A DNA stretch of 64,000 bases from Kitasatospora sp. NBC_00374 (GCF_041434935.1 NZ_CP107964.1:5005001-5069000), one strand, 5' to 3'. Shown: positions 40,563 to 50,250, counted from the first letter of the stretch. The notes: a model not told the origin generated them from the letters alone. Made by a program: numbers and translations.

Positions 40563-41963
40563 GTGCGGTACCACAACTCGATCATTGATCTGGTCGGAAA
40601 CACACCTCTGGTGAAGCTCAACAAGGTAACCGACGGAATCAGTGCCACGGTGCTGGCGAAGGTGGAGTACTTCAACCCCGGCGGGTCGGTGAAGGACCGG
40701 ATCGCGATGCGCATGATCGAGGCCGCCGAGGCCTCGGGCGCGCTCAAGCCGGGCGGCACGATCGTCGAGCCGACCTCCGGCAACACCGGCGTCGGCCTGG
40801 CCATCGTGGCCCAGCAGAAGGGCTACAAGTGCATCTTCGTCTGCCCTGACAAGGTCTCCACCGACAAGATCAACACGCTTCGGGCCTACGGCGCCGAGGT
40901 GGTGGTCTGCCCGACCGCCGTCGCGCCCGAGCACCCGGACTCGTACTACAACGTCTCCGACCGCCTCGTCCGGGAGACCCCGAACGCCTGGAAGCCGGAC
41001 CAGTACTCGAACCCGGAGAACCCGGCCTCGCACTACCACTCCACCGGCCCCGAGCTGTGGGAGCAGACCGACGGCAAGATCACCCACTTCGTCGCGGGCG
41101 TCGGCACCGGCGGCACCATCTCCGGCAGTGGCCGCTACCTCAAGGACGCCTCCGGCGGCGCCGTGCAGGTCATCGGCGCCGACCCCGAGGGCTCGGTGTA
41201 CTCCGGCGGCACCGGCCGCCCGTACCTGGTCGAGGGTGTCGGTGAGGACTTCTGGCCGACCGCGTACGACCGCGGGGTGGCGGACGAGATCGTCGCGGTC
41301 TCCGACAAGGACTCCTTCCAGATGACCCGCCGCCTCGCCAAGGAGGAGGGCCTGCTGGTCGGCGGCTCCTGCGGGATGGCCGTGGTCGCCGCCCTGGAGG
41401 TGGCCCGCCGGCTCGGACCGGACGACGTCGTCGTGGTGCTGCTGCCGGACGGCGGCCGCGGCTACCTCTCGAAGATCTTCAACGACGACTGGATGGCCGA
41501 CTACGGCTTCCTGCCGACCGCCGCCGACGAGGCGCACATCGGCGAGGTGCTGGCCCGCAAGGACGCCGTCGAGCACGAGGGCATCCCGCAGTTCGTCCAC
41601 ATGCACCCCACCGAGACGGTCGCCGAGGCCGTCCGGGTGCTGCGCGACTTCGGCGTCTCGCAGATGCCGGTGGTCTCGGCCGGCGCCGGCCACCCCGACA
41701 TCATGGCCGGCGAGGTGGTCGGCTCGGTGGTCGAGCGCGAGCTGCTGGACGGCCTGTTCGGCCAGCGCATCCAGCTCTCCGACACCCTGGACAAGGTGAT
41801 GTCCAAGCCGCTGCCGGTGGTCGGCTCGGGCGAGTCGGTGACCAGCCTGATGGCCGTGCTGGAGAAGGCCGACGCGGCCGTGGTGCTGGTCGAGGGCAAG
41901 CCGCAGGGCATCGTCACCCGGCAGGACCTGCTGTCCTACCTGACCAGCCGCGCCGGTCACTGA
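40563..41963 (+). CDS. cbs: Cystathionine beta-synthase
   Basis: GTG 40563 after GGGAGG; 466 residues. PLP domain: NTPLVKLNKV, the PLP Lys in GGSVKDRIAMRMIE (about residue 42), SGNTGVGLA, and the phosphate loop GVGTGGTISGSG. Two C-terminal CBS (Bateman) repeats: HPTETVAEAVRVLRDFGVSQMPVV and KPLPVVGSGESVTSLMAVLEKADAAVVLVE. Condenses serine and homocysteine to cystathionine in reverse transsulfuration. The haem domain of animal enzymes is absent. Partner of the cystathionine gamma-synthase gene 5 kb away. Confidence 0.95.
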   Translation: MRYHNSIIDLVGNTPLVKLNKVTDGISATVLAKVEYFNPGGSVKDRIAMRMIEAAEASGALKPGGTIVEPTSGNTGVGLAIVAQQKGYKCIFVCPDKVSTDKINTLRAYGAEVVVCPTAVAPEHPDSYYNVSDRLVRETPNAWKPDQYSNPENPASHYHSTGPELWEQTDGKITHFVAGVGTGGTISGSGRYLKDASGGAVQVIGADPEGSVYSGGTGRPYLVEGVGEDFWPTAYDRGVADEIVAVSDKDSFQMTRRLAKEEGLLVGGSCGMAVVAALEVARRLGPDDVVVVLLPDGGRGYLSKIFNDDWMADYGFLPTAADEAHIGEVLARKDAVEHEGIPQFVHMHPTETVAEAVRVLRDFGVSQMPVVSAGAGHPDIMAGEVVGSVVERELLDGLFGQRIQLSDTLDKVMSKPLPVVGSGESVTSLMAVLEKADAAVVLVEGKPQGIVTRQDLLSYLTSRAGH

Positions 41964-42482
41964 CCCGGGATCAGCGGCCTTCGCGGGCCGGACGGGTGAA
42001 AGCGGGTCGGGTTCGGCGGTTGGTACACCGACGTCACGTCCGCGCATCACGGGGTTAACAACCGTCCGGCATCGTATTGGTCAACGGCAAGACGCCGAGC
42101 ATGGTGACAGCGGAGGTCGGGAGCGGCTCCCCGGCATCGCGGTCACCACGGACACGTCGGTCGGCCCTGACCCGGCCCACCGTGTCCTGCGCGCGGGGGC
42201 TGCCGTCGTCCCGCCCCTGTCCGGCTTCGGCCGATCGGCAGGGTGTGGTGGCCCCCGCGCCACCCATCGCGCCGTAAGGCGCGTCTCCGCGGCTCCCGGG
42301 TGGGGGAGCCTGTGCGGAGGCGGCAGGGCCGGTTCCCGGACTCCGGGGACCGGCCCTGCCGTATGTGGTGCACCCTCTTGCCGGCCGGGGCCCTGCGCGA
42401 TGCGCGCCCTGAGGCTCACGCCGTGAAACCGGTCGCTCGCTCCCGTTTCCGTGCGGCGGCCCGCTCGCCTACTCTCGCAGGC
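41964..42482. other. 519-bp intergenic region after cbs
   Basis: No gene I can support. It contains a perfect-looking terminator (17-bp stem with one G-T pair, 42323-42359) and G/C-rich segments with local pairing (for example GGCGCG and CGCGCC near 42260-42290). Short frames here lack ribosome sites and conserved features. Confidence 0.4.
42323..42359 (+). terminator. Hairpin terminator
   Basis: GCAGGGCCGGTTCCCGG pairs with 42343-42359 around a 3-nt loop. It lies 360 bp after cbs, so it may end a longer cbs transcript or an unrecognised short RNA. Confidence 0.7.
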
Positions 42483-42809
42483 ATGACCAGCACTGATCTT
42501 TCCGGGCAGGACGCTCCGCGCTACGTCCGCCTCACCATAGAGCTCATCGCGGAGATCACCGACGAGCAGGCGCTCAAGGCCGCGGCTCTGGCCCAGGTCG
42601 ACGGCGACGAGTACCTCGACGACGAGGAGCGCGCCCAGTCCGTGGAGGCCATCGAGGTGGACCCGTCGGGTTCCCTCGCCCACTTCGTCGACCCGGTCGC
42701 GCTGCTCGGCGAGGTGCCGGGCGTCGAGCTGACCTCGGCCACCTGGGAGTCGGCGATCACCGACTACGACCCCGAGGACGAGACCTGGGAGGAGCACGAG
42801 GTGGAGTAG
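42483..42809 (+). CDS. Small acidic conserved hypothetical protein
   Basis: 108 residues, strongly acidic (ends PEDETWEEHEVE) with no membrane segment. Opens MTSTDLSGQDAPRYVRLTIELIAEITDEQALKAAALAQVDGDEYLDDEERAQ. The gene is followed at once by a classical terminator, which supports it being real. I recognise it only as a streptomycete conserved protein of unknown function. Confidence 0.75.
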   Translation: MTSTDLSGQDAPRYVRLTIELIAEITDEQALKAAALAQVDGDEYLDDEERAQSVEAIEVDPSGSLAHFVDPVALLGEVPGVELTSATWESAITDYDPEDETWEEHEVE

Positions 42810-42832
42810 CCCGTCCGGGTCGCCCCGCTGTT

Positions 42833-42871
42833 GCCGCCCGCTCCGGAGACCTCCGGGGCGGGCGGCTTTTT
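42833..42871 (+). terminator. Rho-independent terminator
   Basis: 14-bp stem GCCGCCCGCTCCGG / CCGGGGCGGGCGGC (one G-T) followed directly by TTTTT. Confidence 0.9.
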
Positions 42872-43002
42872 CGCTCGTTTGTCCGTTCTGTTGGGATCTT
42901 GAGTACTCTCGTATGGTCTCAACCATTTCGGCAGGGAACGAACCCGATCGAATGACGGGTTTCGGTCGGAATGTCCGCAGGGCGAGCAGCAGGGAGTGCG
43001 CA

Positions 43003-44271
43003 GTGACCGCACCGGAGAAGCCGGAGAAGCAGGACCGACCGCGCGGGGGCCAGTGGACCCGTCGCGGCGTCCTCGCAGGGCTGCTGGGCGCGCCGGTGCT
43101 GTTCGTCGCGGCCTGCAACGAGGACAAGGGCGCCGGCGCGGCCTCCGGCGGGCCGACGGACGGGGCCGCCGCCACCCCCAGCAGCAGCCCCAAGGCCTCG
43201 ATCGCGAAGATCACCATCTCGCCGGCCGACGGCACCACCGACGCCCCCTTCGGGCAGCCGGTCAAGGTCACCGTGGTGGACGGCAGGCTGAGCTCGGTCA
43301 CGCTCGCCGACGAGGCCGGCACCCTGATACCCGGGCAGCCGACTCCGGACGGGTCCGCCTGGACCTCCACGGGGCAGCTGCTCAGCGGCACCAAGTACAC
43401 CGTCGCCGTCGCCGCCGTCGACAAGGACAACCGCGAGGCGGACGCCAACGCGAGCTTCGCCACCGCCACCCCGGCCAGCACCTTCGTCGGGTACTTCACG
43501 CCGGAGAACGGCTCCACGGTCGGTGTCGGCATGCCGGTGTCGATCAGGTTCAACAAGGCGATCACCAACCGCAGGGCCGTCCAGGAGGCGATCACCGTGG
43601 TCGCCGACCCCGGGGTCGAGGTCGTCGGCCACTGGTTCTCCAGCACCCGGCTGGACTTCCGCCCGCAGCAGTACTGGGCCGCGGGCACCCGGGTCACCCT
43701 CAAGCTCCGGCTGAAGGACGTCGAGGGGGTGCGGGGCGTCTACGGCATCCAGTCCAAGGACGTCACCTTCACCGTCGGCCGCAGCCAGACCAGCGTCGCC
43801 GACCTGGCCGCGCACACCCTCACCGTGACCACCGACGGCCGTGTCACCGCGGTCTACCCGATCATCGGCGGCGCTCCCGACCACAGGACCTGGTCCGGCA
43901 AGCTGGTCATCTCGGAGCAGTTCAAGCAGACCAAGATGGACTCCGCCACGGTCGGCCTGGGCGACGAGTACAACATCCCGGACGTGCCGCACGCCCAGCG
44001 CCTGACCGCCTCCGGCACCTTCATCCACGGCAACTACTGGTCGCCACCCTCGCAGTTCGGCAAAGCCAACACCAGCCACGGCTGCATCGCGCTGCGTGAC
44101 GTCCAGGGCGGCGACGACCCGCGCACCGACGCGGCGAAGTTCTACGACAGCTCGCTGATCGGCGACGTGGTCGAGGTGGTCAACTCCGGTGACCGGCCGG
44201 TCGATCCGGCCAACGGCCTGAGCGACTGGAACATGGCCTGGGCCCAGTGGCAGGCCGGCAGCGCGATCTGA
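43003..44271 (+). CDS. L,D-transpeptidase lipoprotein with Ig-like domains
   Basis: GTG 43003 with AGGGAG upstream (ATG 42913 lacks a site and would add a non-signal N-terminus). 422 residues: twin-Arg-like QWTRRGVLAGLLGAPVLFVAACNED signal with lipobox VAAC, then two Ig-like domains (about residues 65-270) and a YkuD catalytic domain with IHGNYW and the active-site SHGCIALRDV (Cys about residue 365). Makes 3-3 peptidoglycan cross-links at the outer membrane face, like mycobacterial LdtMt2. The C-terminal SDWNMAWAQWQAG stretch is typical of the family. Confidence 0.93.
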   Translation: MTAPEKPEKQDRPRGGQWTRRGVLAGLLGAPVLFVAACNEDKGAGAASGGPTDGAAATPSSSPKASIAKITISPADGTTDAPFGQPVKVTVVDGRLSSVTLADEAGTLIPGQPTPDGSAWTSTGQLLSGTKYTVAVAAVDKDNREADANASFATATPASTFVGYFTPENGSTVGVGMPVSIRFNKAITNRRAVQEAITVVADPGVEVVGHWFSSTRLDFRPQQYWAAGTRVTLKLRLKDVEGVRGVYGIQSKDVTFTVGRSQTSVADLAAHTLTVTTDGRVTAVYPIIGGAPDHRTWSGKLVISEQFKQTKMDSATVGLGDEYNIPDVPHAQRLTASGTFIHGNYWSPPSQFGKANTSHGCIALRDVQGGDDPRTDAAKFYDSSLIGDVVEVVNSGDRPVDPANGLSDWNMAWAQWQAGSAI

Positions 44272-44290
44272 TCCCGCGCCACCAGGGCGA

Positions 44291-44333
44291 CGGCCCCGGA
44301 CCCACCACGAGCACGCGGCCGGATCCGGGGCCG
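44291..44333 (+). terminator. Hairpin terminator after L,D-transpeptidase
   Basis: CGGCCCCGGA / TCCGGGGCCG with a 23-nt loop, 20 bp after the stop codon. Confidence 0.55.
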
Positions 44334-44520
44334 ACCCCGTTCCGGGGCTGACGGAGCGTGGGTATACCTTGGGCCGCGTCCTCACCGCGAGGTGGAGAAA
44401 ATCGGTACCCGCGGTGCCCGGCGCGTGCTTTGCTGACCGCCGACCCCGTATCGGTACGCCCGCCGCCCAGCACGCACGCCCAGCACGCACGCCCGGGCCG
44501 CCGTCCCTCAGGAGACAGCC

Positions 44521-45852
44521 ATCAGCACCGCCATCCGCCGCCGCGGCACCACCCGTACCGCGATAGCCGTGACCGCCTGCACCGCGGTCCTCGCCGCCGG
44601 GCTCGCGGCCTGCGGCACCGTGGAACAGATCAGCACGGCGGACAAGGTGTCCACGGCCTTCGGCCGGCTCGGCGACGCCAGGAACCTCAAGGTCGAACTG
44701 TCCCTCGACGCCACCGCGGACCAGCTGATCGCGCTGTCGAAGGCCTCCGCGGACAGCGAACCGCTGGAGCGGTCCGAGGCCCAGATGATCACCGACCTGA
44801 AGCTGACCGTCTCGCTCGGCGCCGACAAGCCGCTCAAGGACATCGGCCCCTCCGTGCCGGCCACCGCCGGCCCCGACGGCCTGACCGGCGACAAGGATCT
44901 CGACATCGCCTACGAGCTGGCGGCCAAGAGCGGCGGCAAGACCTACCTTGACGTCCGCCAGGTCGACGCCAAGGTCTACGCCAAGGCCGACGCCGTGGCG
45001 CTCGCCGGACTCTCCGGCGACGCCACCGCGGACGCCCGCTCGATGGTCGACTCGCTGCCGCCCGAGCTCAAGACCGTCAAGGACGGCCTGTCGAACCAGT
45101 GGGTCTCGTTCGACCCGGCGCTGCTGCAGGAGTTCACCGACACCGCCGCCGGCGCCAGGGCGCCGAAGGGCGCCAGGCCCGGCGGCCCCGGCGCGGCGCC
45201 CTCGACGGACCCGAAGGCCGCCGACGAGATGTTCTCCTCGCTGAAGGACGTCTTCGCCCGCAACGTCACCTTCGACGACCTCGGCACCCGGGACGGCGTC
45301 GAGCACATCCGCCTCAACGCGCCCACCCGGCCGCTGATGGAGGGTCTGCTCGGCGCCGTCCGCCCGGGCGCCGACACGTTCCCCGGCTTCCCCGTGCCCG
45401 GCTTTCCGGGCGGCCTCGACCGGCTCGACGACTCCCGCGACCTCCCCAACCGCACCCTGCGGGTGGACCTCTACCTCAAGGGCGGCTCGCTGTCCTCGGT
45501 GGTCCTGGACCTCGCCCAGTTCGAGGGCCAGGCCGGGCTGGGCCTGCACGTCCCGCTCAAGCTCTCGCTGAGCGACCAGGGCGCCGCGCCGCAGGCCCCG
45601 ACCGGGGCCGAGAACCTCACCAAGCAGGACATCGACGGGTTCATGGAGCTGGTCCAGAGCCAGGAGCCCGACTCCGGGGACTTCGGCGCCGGGGACTTCG
45701 GAGCCGGGGACTTCGGCCCGGGCAAGCCGCTCACCGACGCCCAGATCAAGGAACTGGTCGCGGGCGGCCTCAAGGAGAGCACCGTCCGGATGATGAACGA
45801 GAGCGGCCTCGACTACGAGGACATCAAGCAGATGCTGCCGAAGAAGAGCTGA
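44521..45852 (+). CDS. Lipoprotein, LppX/LprG-like size, probable ATC start
   Basis: No ATG, GTG or TTG sits at the proper place. AGGAG at 44510-44514 is 6 bp before an in-frame ATC at 44521, which gives STAIRRRGTTRTAIAVTACTAVLAAGLAACG, a textbook lipoprotein signal. The first GTG (44569) has no ribosome site and would remove the positive n-region. The mature protein (about 410 residues) is rich in Asp, Lys and Leu, shows repeated LDATADQLIAL / DLDIAYELAAKSGGKTYLDVR strands and a GDFGAGDFGAGDFG tract near residue 380, and looks like an exported lipid-binding or unknown lipoprotein. Function unknown. Confidence 0.75.
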   Translation: MSTAIRRRGTTRTAIAVTACTAVLAAGLAACGTVEQISTADKVSTAFGRLGDARNLKVELSLDATADQLIALSKASADSEPLERSEAQMITDLKLTVSLGADKPLKDIGPSVPATAGPDGLTGDKDLDIAYELAAKSGGKTYLDVRQVDAKVYAKADAVALAGLSGDATADARSMVDSLPPELKTVKDGLSNQWVSFDPALLQEFTDTAAGARAPKGARPGGPGAAPSTDPKAADEMFSSLKDVFARNVTFDDLGTRDGVEHIRLNAPTRPLMEGLLGAVRPGADTFPGFPVPGFPGGLDRLDDSRDLPNRTLRVDLYLKGGSLSSVVLDLAQFEGQAGLGLHVPLKLSLSDQGAAPQAPTGAENLTKQDIDGFMELVQSQEPDSGDFGAGDFGAGDFGPGKPLTDAQIKELVAGGLKESTVRMMNESGLDYEDIKQMLPKKS

Positions 45853-45924
45853 CGGCCGGTCCGCGGACAGCGTGAGGTCCGATTCCCGCCGGACCGGCGG
45901 CCCCGGGCCCGGCAGGCTGGACGC

Positions 45925-46404
45925 ATGAACGCACTCGACATCCGAGCCATCCCCGCCGAGGTGCTCCGCACCCTGCGCGTGCGGGACGACGCCGGGCGCC
46001 CGCCCGTCCCGTCCGTGGACACCACCGGGGGAGCGCCCCTGCGCTGCTGCCTCGACCGGGCCCGCCCGGGCGAGGAGATCCTGCTGCTCTCCTACGCGCC
46101 GCTGCGCCGCTGGGCCGCCGAGACCGGCGCCGACCCCGGCCCGTACGACGAGCAGGGGCCGGTGTTCGTCCACGCCGGGGAGTGCCGCGGGCCGGCGGGC
46201 GGCTGGCCGGCCGGTCTGCACGGGGGTGAGCGGGTGGTCCGCGGCTACGACCGTCGCGGACGGATCCTGGGAGGCCGCCCGTCCGGCCCGCAGGACCTGG
46301 AACGGACGGTGGCCCAGGTGCTGGCGGACCCGGAGGTGGCCGTGGTGCACGTCCGCGCGCTGGCCTTCGGCTGCTTCCTGCACGAGGTCCGCCGGGCGGC
46401 CTGA
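45925..46404 (+). CDS. DUF1203 family protein
   Basis: 159 residues. DUF1203 pattern: CCLDRARPGEEILLLSYAPL near residue 41, GPVFVHAGECR, RVVRGYDRRGRILGG and VVHVRALAFGCFLHEVRR at the end. Function unknown. A short 72-bp gap follows the preceding lipoprotein gene, but with no sign of coupling. Confidence 0.85.
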   Translation: MNALDIRAIPAEVLRTLRVRDDAGRPPVPSVDTTGGAPLRCCLDRARPGEEILLLSYAPLRRWAAETGADPGPYDEQGPVFVHAGECRGPAGGWPAGLHGGERVVRGYDRRGRILGGRPSGPQDLERTVAQVLADPEVAVVHVRALAFGCFLHEVRRAA

Positions 46405-46437
46405 GGCCGGCCCCGCGGAGTCCGTCACCGCGGGTGG

Positions 46438-46983
46438 TCAGGACGACGCGTCGCGGACCAGGTAGAAGCGGGACTCGCGGTAGACGGCGTAGTTCGGGTC
46501 CGCGGTGGTCGTCCGCACGGGCATGTGGGGGCCGACTATCCAGCCGCCCAGGAGCCGCTCCTGGGCGGCGAGCCGGCCCGACAGCCACAGCATGCCGCCG
46601 GCGATGCCGGCCACGGCCATCCCGATGGGCACCCCGGTCGAGTAACAGACCACGAGCCCCACCAGCAGCACCATCACCAGGGGTACGGTCATGGAACGGG
46701 AGTACAGGTCGAAGGTCCGGTCGAGCGCGACCACGTCCGCGTCCGGCCCGGGCGCGGTCAGCCGCTCCAGCCTCGACCGGTACCAGGGGCGGCGGTTGTT
46801 CAGCAGCGCCCCGAAGGTGCTCACGAAGAGCACCGCCGCCATGCCCGCCGTCGCGACGGGTGTGAACCGGTGCGCACCGCCGGTGACCGCGGGCACGCAG
46901 CTCACCAGGCTCACCGGCAGCAGCAGTGCCGCCTGTATCCGGACGGCCGCCACCACGCCCACCAGCCGTACACCACTGCTCAT
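46438..46983 (-). CDS. Small integral membrane protein, unknown function
   Basis: 181 residues with about four to five hydrophobic spans (LVGVVAAVRIQAALLLPVSLV; VATAGMAAVLFVSTFGALL; MTVPLVMVLLVGLVVCYSTGVPIGMAVAGIAGGMLWLSG). A conserved tail reads MPVRTTTADPNYAVYRESRFYLVRD. No family recognised. Confidence 0.7.
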   Translation of the reverse strand: MSSGVRLVGVVAAVRIQAALLLPVSLVSCVPAVTGGAHRFTPVATAGMAAVLFVSTFGALLNNRRPWYRSRLERLTAPGPDADVVALDRTFDLYSRSMTVPLVMVLLVGLVVCYSTGVPIGMAVAGIAGGMLWLSGRLAAQERLLGGWIVGPHMPVRTTTADPNYAVYRESRFYLVRDASS

Positions 46984-47264
46984 GCGTCATCCTCCGATTT
47001 GATCAAGACCCGGAGGATAGCCGTCACCGCCCGGGGCGCCGGCCGCCGGGTGCCGCCGCCCGGCCGCGGGTCGGCGTGCCGCGGCCGGCGGGAGAGCGGG
47101 ACACCGAGGACGATGCCGGGCGGAGAACTGGACGATCCGGCGAGTTGATCACGTGGGTGACGGGTGAAGGCCGTAGCGGAACCACCGGCGTCCGGTGCGA
47201 GGGCGGGAGGGGCGGCTGCGGGGTTGGCCGACCCGCGCGGCGTTCGCGCACTAGGCTCGGTTCC

Positions 47265-48419
47265 ATGACCGAGCACCAGCTTCCCCAGGGCTTCGAGACT
47301 CTCGCCATCCATGCGGGTCAGGAAGCAGACCCCCAGACCGGGGCCGTCGTCACGCCGATCTACCAGGTCTCCACCTACAAGCAGGACGGAGTGGGAGGGC
47401 TGCGCGGCGGCTACGAGTACAGCCGCTCCGCCAACCCGACCAGAACCGCGCTGGAGGAGTGCCTCGCCGCGCTGGAGGGCGGCAGCCGGGGCCTCGCCTT
47501 CGCCTCCGGCCTCGCCGCCGAGGACACCCTGCTGCGGACCGTCCTCAAGCCGGGCGACCACATCGTCATCCCGAACGACGCCTACGGCGGCACCTTCCGG
47601 CTGTTCGCCAAGGTGCTGACCCGCTGGGGCGTCGACTTCTCCGTCGCCAACATGCAGGACCTCGCGACCGTCCGCGAGCAGCTGCGCCCCAACACCCGCG
47701 CGGTGTGGGTCGAGACCCCCTCGAACCCGCTGCTGGGCATCGCCGACCTGGCCGGTCTGGCCGAGATCGCGCACGGCGCCGGCGCCATCCTGGTGGTCGA
47801 CAACACCTTCGCCAGCCCCTACCTGCAGCAGCCGATCGCGCTCGGCGCCGACGTGGTGGTGCACTCCACCACCAAGTACATGGGCGGGCACTCGGACGTG
47901 GTCGGCGGCGCGCTGGTCGCGGCCGAGGCCGGTCTCGGCGAGGAACTGGCGTACCACCAGAACGCCATGGGCGCGGTCTCCGGCCCGTTCGACGCCTGGC
48001 TGGTGCTGCGCGGCATCAAGACCCTCGGCGTCCGGATGGACCGGCACAGCTCCAACGCGGAGAAGATCGTCGAGCTGCTCAGCGGGCACGCCAAGGTCAG
48101 CCAGGTGCTGTACCCGGGCCTGCCGGAGCACCCGGGGCACGACATCGCGGCCAAGCAGATGAAGGCCTTCGGCGGCATGGTGTCCTTCCGGGTCGCCGGC
48201 GGCGAGGAGGCGGCGGTCGAGGTCTGCAACCGCGCCAAGCTGTTCACCCTCGGCGAGTCGCTCGGCGGCGTGGAGTCGCTGATCGAGCACCCGGGCCGGA
48301 TGACCCACGCCTCGGTGGCCGGTTCGGCCCTGGAGGTGCCGGCCGACCTGGTGCGCGTCTCGGTCGGCATCGAGTCGATCGACGACCTGCTGGCGGACCT
48401 TCAGCAGGCTCTGGGCTGA
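47265..48419 (+). CDS. metB: Cystathionine gamma-synthase
   Basis: 384 residues from ATG 47265, apparently with a very short or no leader. Cys/Met metabolism PLP family: TPIYQVSTY, YEYSRSANPTR, FASGLAAEDTLLR, VVDNTFASPYLQQP, the PLP Lys in VVVHSTTKYMGGHSD (about residue 206) and SLGGVESLIEHPGRMTHAS. Makes cystathionine from an activated homoserine and cysteine; gamma-lyase activity is possible in the same fold. Works with cbs in transsulfuration. Confidence 0.93.
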   Translation: MTEHQLPQGFETLAIHAGQEADPQTGAVVTPIYQVSTYKQDGVGGLRGGYEYSRSANPTRTALEECLAALEGGSRGLAFASGLAAEDTLLRTVLKPGDHIVIPNDAYGGTFRLFAKVLTRWGVDFSVANMQDLATVREQLRPNTRAVWVETPSNPLLGIADLAGLAEIAHGAGAILVVDNTFASPYLQQPIALGADVVVHSTTKYMGGHSDVVGGALVAAEAGLGEELAYHQNAMGAVSGPFDAWLVLRGIKTLGVRMDRHSSNAEKIVELLSGHAKVSQVLYPGLPEHPGHDIAAKQMKAFGGMVSFRVAGGEEAAVEVCNRAKLFTLGESLGGVESLIEHPGRMTHASVAGSALEVPADLVRVSVGIESIDDLLADLQQALG

Positions 48420-48441
48420 CCGCCGCGGCGCTGACGGCCGT

Positions 48442-48915
48442 TCACTCCGGCCGCCCGGCCCAGTACGACTCCAGCGAGTCGTTGAACCGGGCCAGCAGCG
48501 TGCAGAAGGCCCGCTGCTCCTCGGCGGGCCAGCCGGCCGTCAGCGTACGCATCAGCTCCTCCCGGTCCGCCCGGACCTCGGCCAGTCTGCGGCCGCCGAG
48601 CGGGGTCAGCGCGAGGTGCACGGAGCGCCGGTCGGCCGGGTAGGGCACCCGGCCGACCAGGTCGGCCCGCACCAGGGGCGCGGCCTGCCGGGTGACGGTC
48701 GAGGAGTCGATGCCCAGCGCCTCGGCCAGCGACTTCACGTTGGCCGGGCCGTGCCGGTGCAGGTGGTCCAGCAGCAGGTAGCCGGCGCGGTCCAGCGCGC
48801 CGACCGCGCCGAGCCGGACCTGCTCCATCCGGCGGGCGAACACCGCGACCTGGTACTGGAGTTGGGCGTGGAGCGGGTCGTTGCTTCCGGTGGCCTGGGG
48901 CGAGGTGGTCGTCAT
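48442..48915 (-). CDS. MarR-family transcriptional regulator
   Basis: 157 residues. Winged helix of the MarR kind: GYLLLDHLHRHGPANVKSLAEALGIDSSTVTRQAAPLVRADLVGRVPYPADRRSVHLALTPLGGRRL, with the DRR wing arginine. Convergent with metB; target unknown. A likely target is its own promoter or the divergently placed threonine dehydratase gene. Confidence 0.9.
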   Translation of the reverse strand: MTTTSPQATGSNDPLHAQLQYQVAVFARRMEQVRLGAVGALDRAGYLLLDHLHRHGPANVKSLAEALGIDSSTVTRQAAPLVRADLVGRVPYPADRRSVHLALTPLGGRRLAEVRADREELMRTLTAGWPAEEQRAFCTLLARFNDSLESYWAGRPE

Positions 48916-49038
48916 CGCGGCTCACGATCGGGGTGCGGTGAGGGTGGCTCGTGAACCAGCAGCGTACGCGCGAGCGGCGGACCCGGGAACAGCGCCGACG
49001 TCCCGGCTTGTGATGCGCGGCCCCCGTACCCTGGCCGC

Positions 49039-50250
49039 ATGCACAGTTGGCCGATCACCATCGACGATGTCCGCGGCGCCCAGAAGATGCTCTCCGGGGT
49101 CGCCCGGGTCACCCCGATGGAGAGCAGCCGGCACCTCGCCGAGCTGATCGGCGCACCGGTCCACCTCAAGTGCGAGAACCTCCAGCGCACCGGCTCGTTC
49201 AAGCTGCGCGGCGCGTACGTGCGGATCGCCGGGCTGACCCCGGTGGAGAAGGCGGCCGGGGTGGTGGCCGCCAGCGCGGGCAACCACGCCCAGGGCGTGG
49301 CGCTGGCCGCCGCGCTGCTGGGGGTGCACTCCACCGTCTTCATGCCGCTCGCCGCGCCGCTGCCCAAGGTCGCGGCGACCAAGGGCTACGGCGCCGAGGT
49401 GCGGCTGCACGGCAGCACGGTGGACGAGGCGCTGCAGGCCGCGCAGCGGTACGCGGAGGCGACCGGCGCGGTCTTCATCCACCCCTTCGACCACTGGGAC
49501 ATCGTGACCGGCCAGGCCACCCTGGGCCTGGAGATCCTGGAGCAGTGCCCGGAGGTGCGCACCATCCTGGTCGGGGTGGGCGGCGGGGGGCTGCTCGCGG
49601 GGATCGCCGCGGCGGTCAAGCCGCTGCGCCCGGACGTCCGGGTGGTCGGGGTGCAGGCGGCGGCCGCCGCGGCGTACCCGCCCTCGCTCGCGGTGGGGCG
49701 GCCGGTCACGCTGGAGCGCTTCGCCACCATGGCGGACGGGATCCAGGTGGGGCGGCCGGGGGACATCCCGTTCGAGGTGATCAACACGCTGGCCGACGGC
49801 ATCCGCACGGTCTCCGAGGAGTCGCTGTCCCGGGCGCTGCTGCTGGGCCTGGAGCGGTTCAAGCTGGTGGTCGAGCCGGCCGGGGCCAGCCCGATCGCGG
49901 CACTGCTGGAGCACCCGGACGAGTTCGAGGGCCCGGTGGTGGCGGTGCTGTCCGGCGGCAACATCGACCCGCAGTTGATGCAGCGCGTGCTGCGCAACGG
50001 GCTCGCGGCGGCCGGCCGGTACCTGTCGCTGCGGGTCCGGCTGGCCGACCGGCCGGGCTCGCTGGCGGACCTGCTGGCGGTGCTCACCCGGGTCGACGCC
50101 AACGTGCTGGACGTGGCGCACGTGCGGATCGACCCGCGGCTCGGCGTGACCGAGGTCGAGGTGGACCTGCACCTGGAGACCAAGGGGCCGGAGCACTGCG
50201 CGGCCGTCATCGGCGAGCTGAGGGACGCCGGTTACGTGGTCTCGCAGTAA
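49039..50250 (+). CDS. ilvA: Threonine ammonia-lyase with ACT domain
   Basis: 403 residues. PLP Lys in RTGSFKLRGAYVR (about residue 57), SAGNHAQGVALAA, the glycine-rich VGVGGGGLLAGIA phosphate loop, and a single C-terminal ACT-type domain (SLRVRLADRPGSLADLLAVLTRVDANVLDVAHVR). Deaminates threonine to 2-oxobutyrate. The size and single ACT domain suit the allosterically regulated short form common in actinobacteria. Might instead supply 2-oxobutyrate for isoleucine or secondary metabolism. Confidence 0.93.
   Translation: MHSWPITIDDVRGAQKMLSGVARVTPMESSRHLAELIGAPVHLKCENLQRTGSFKLRGAYVRIAGLTPVEKAAGVVAASAGNHAQGVALAAALLGVHSTVFMPLAAPLPKVAATKGYGAEVRLHGSTVDEALQAAQRYAEATGAVFIHPFDHWDIVTGQATLGLEILEQCPEVRTILVGVGGGGLLAGIAAAVKPLRPDVRVVGVQAAAAAAYPPSLAVGRPVTLERFATMADGIQVGRPGDIPFEVINTLADGIRTVSEESLSRALLLGLERFKLVVEPAGASPIAALLEHPDEFEGPVVAVLSGGNIDPQLMQRVLRNGLAAAGRYLSLRVRLADRPGSLADLLAVLTRVDANVLDVAHVRIDPRLGVTEVEVDLHLETKGPEHCAAVIGELRDAGYVVSQ

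Noticed and set aside
42055..42482. Small frames and possible riboswitch between cbs and the next gene
   Set aside because: No known riboswitch motif was recognisable and no frame had a ribosome site; only the terminator at 42323-42359 is supportable.
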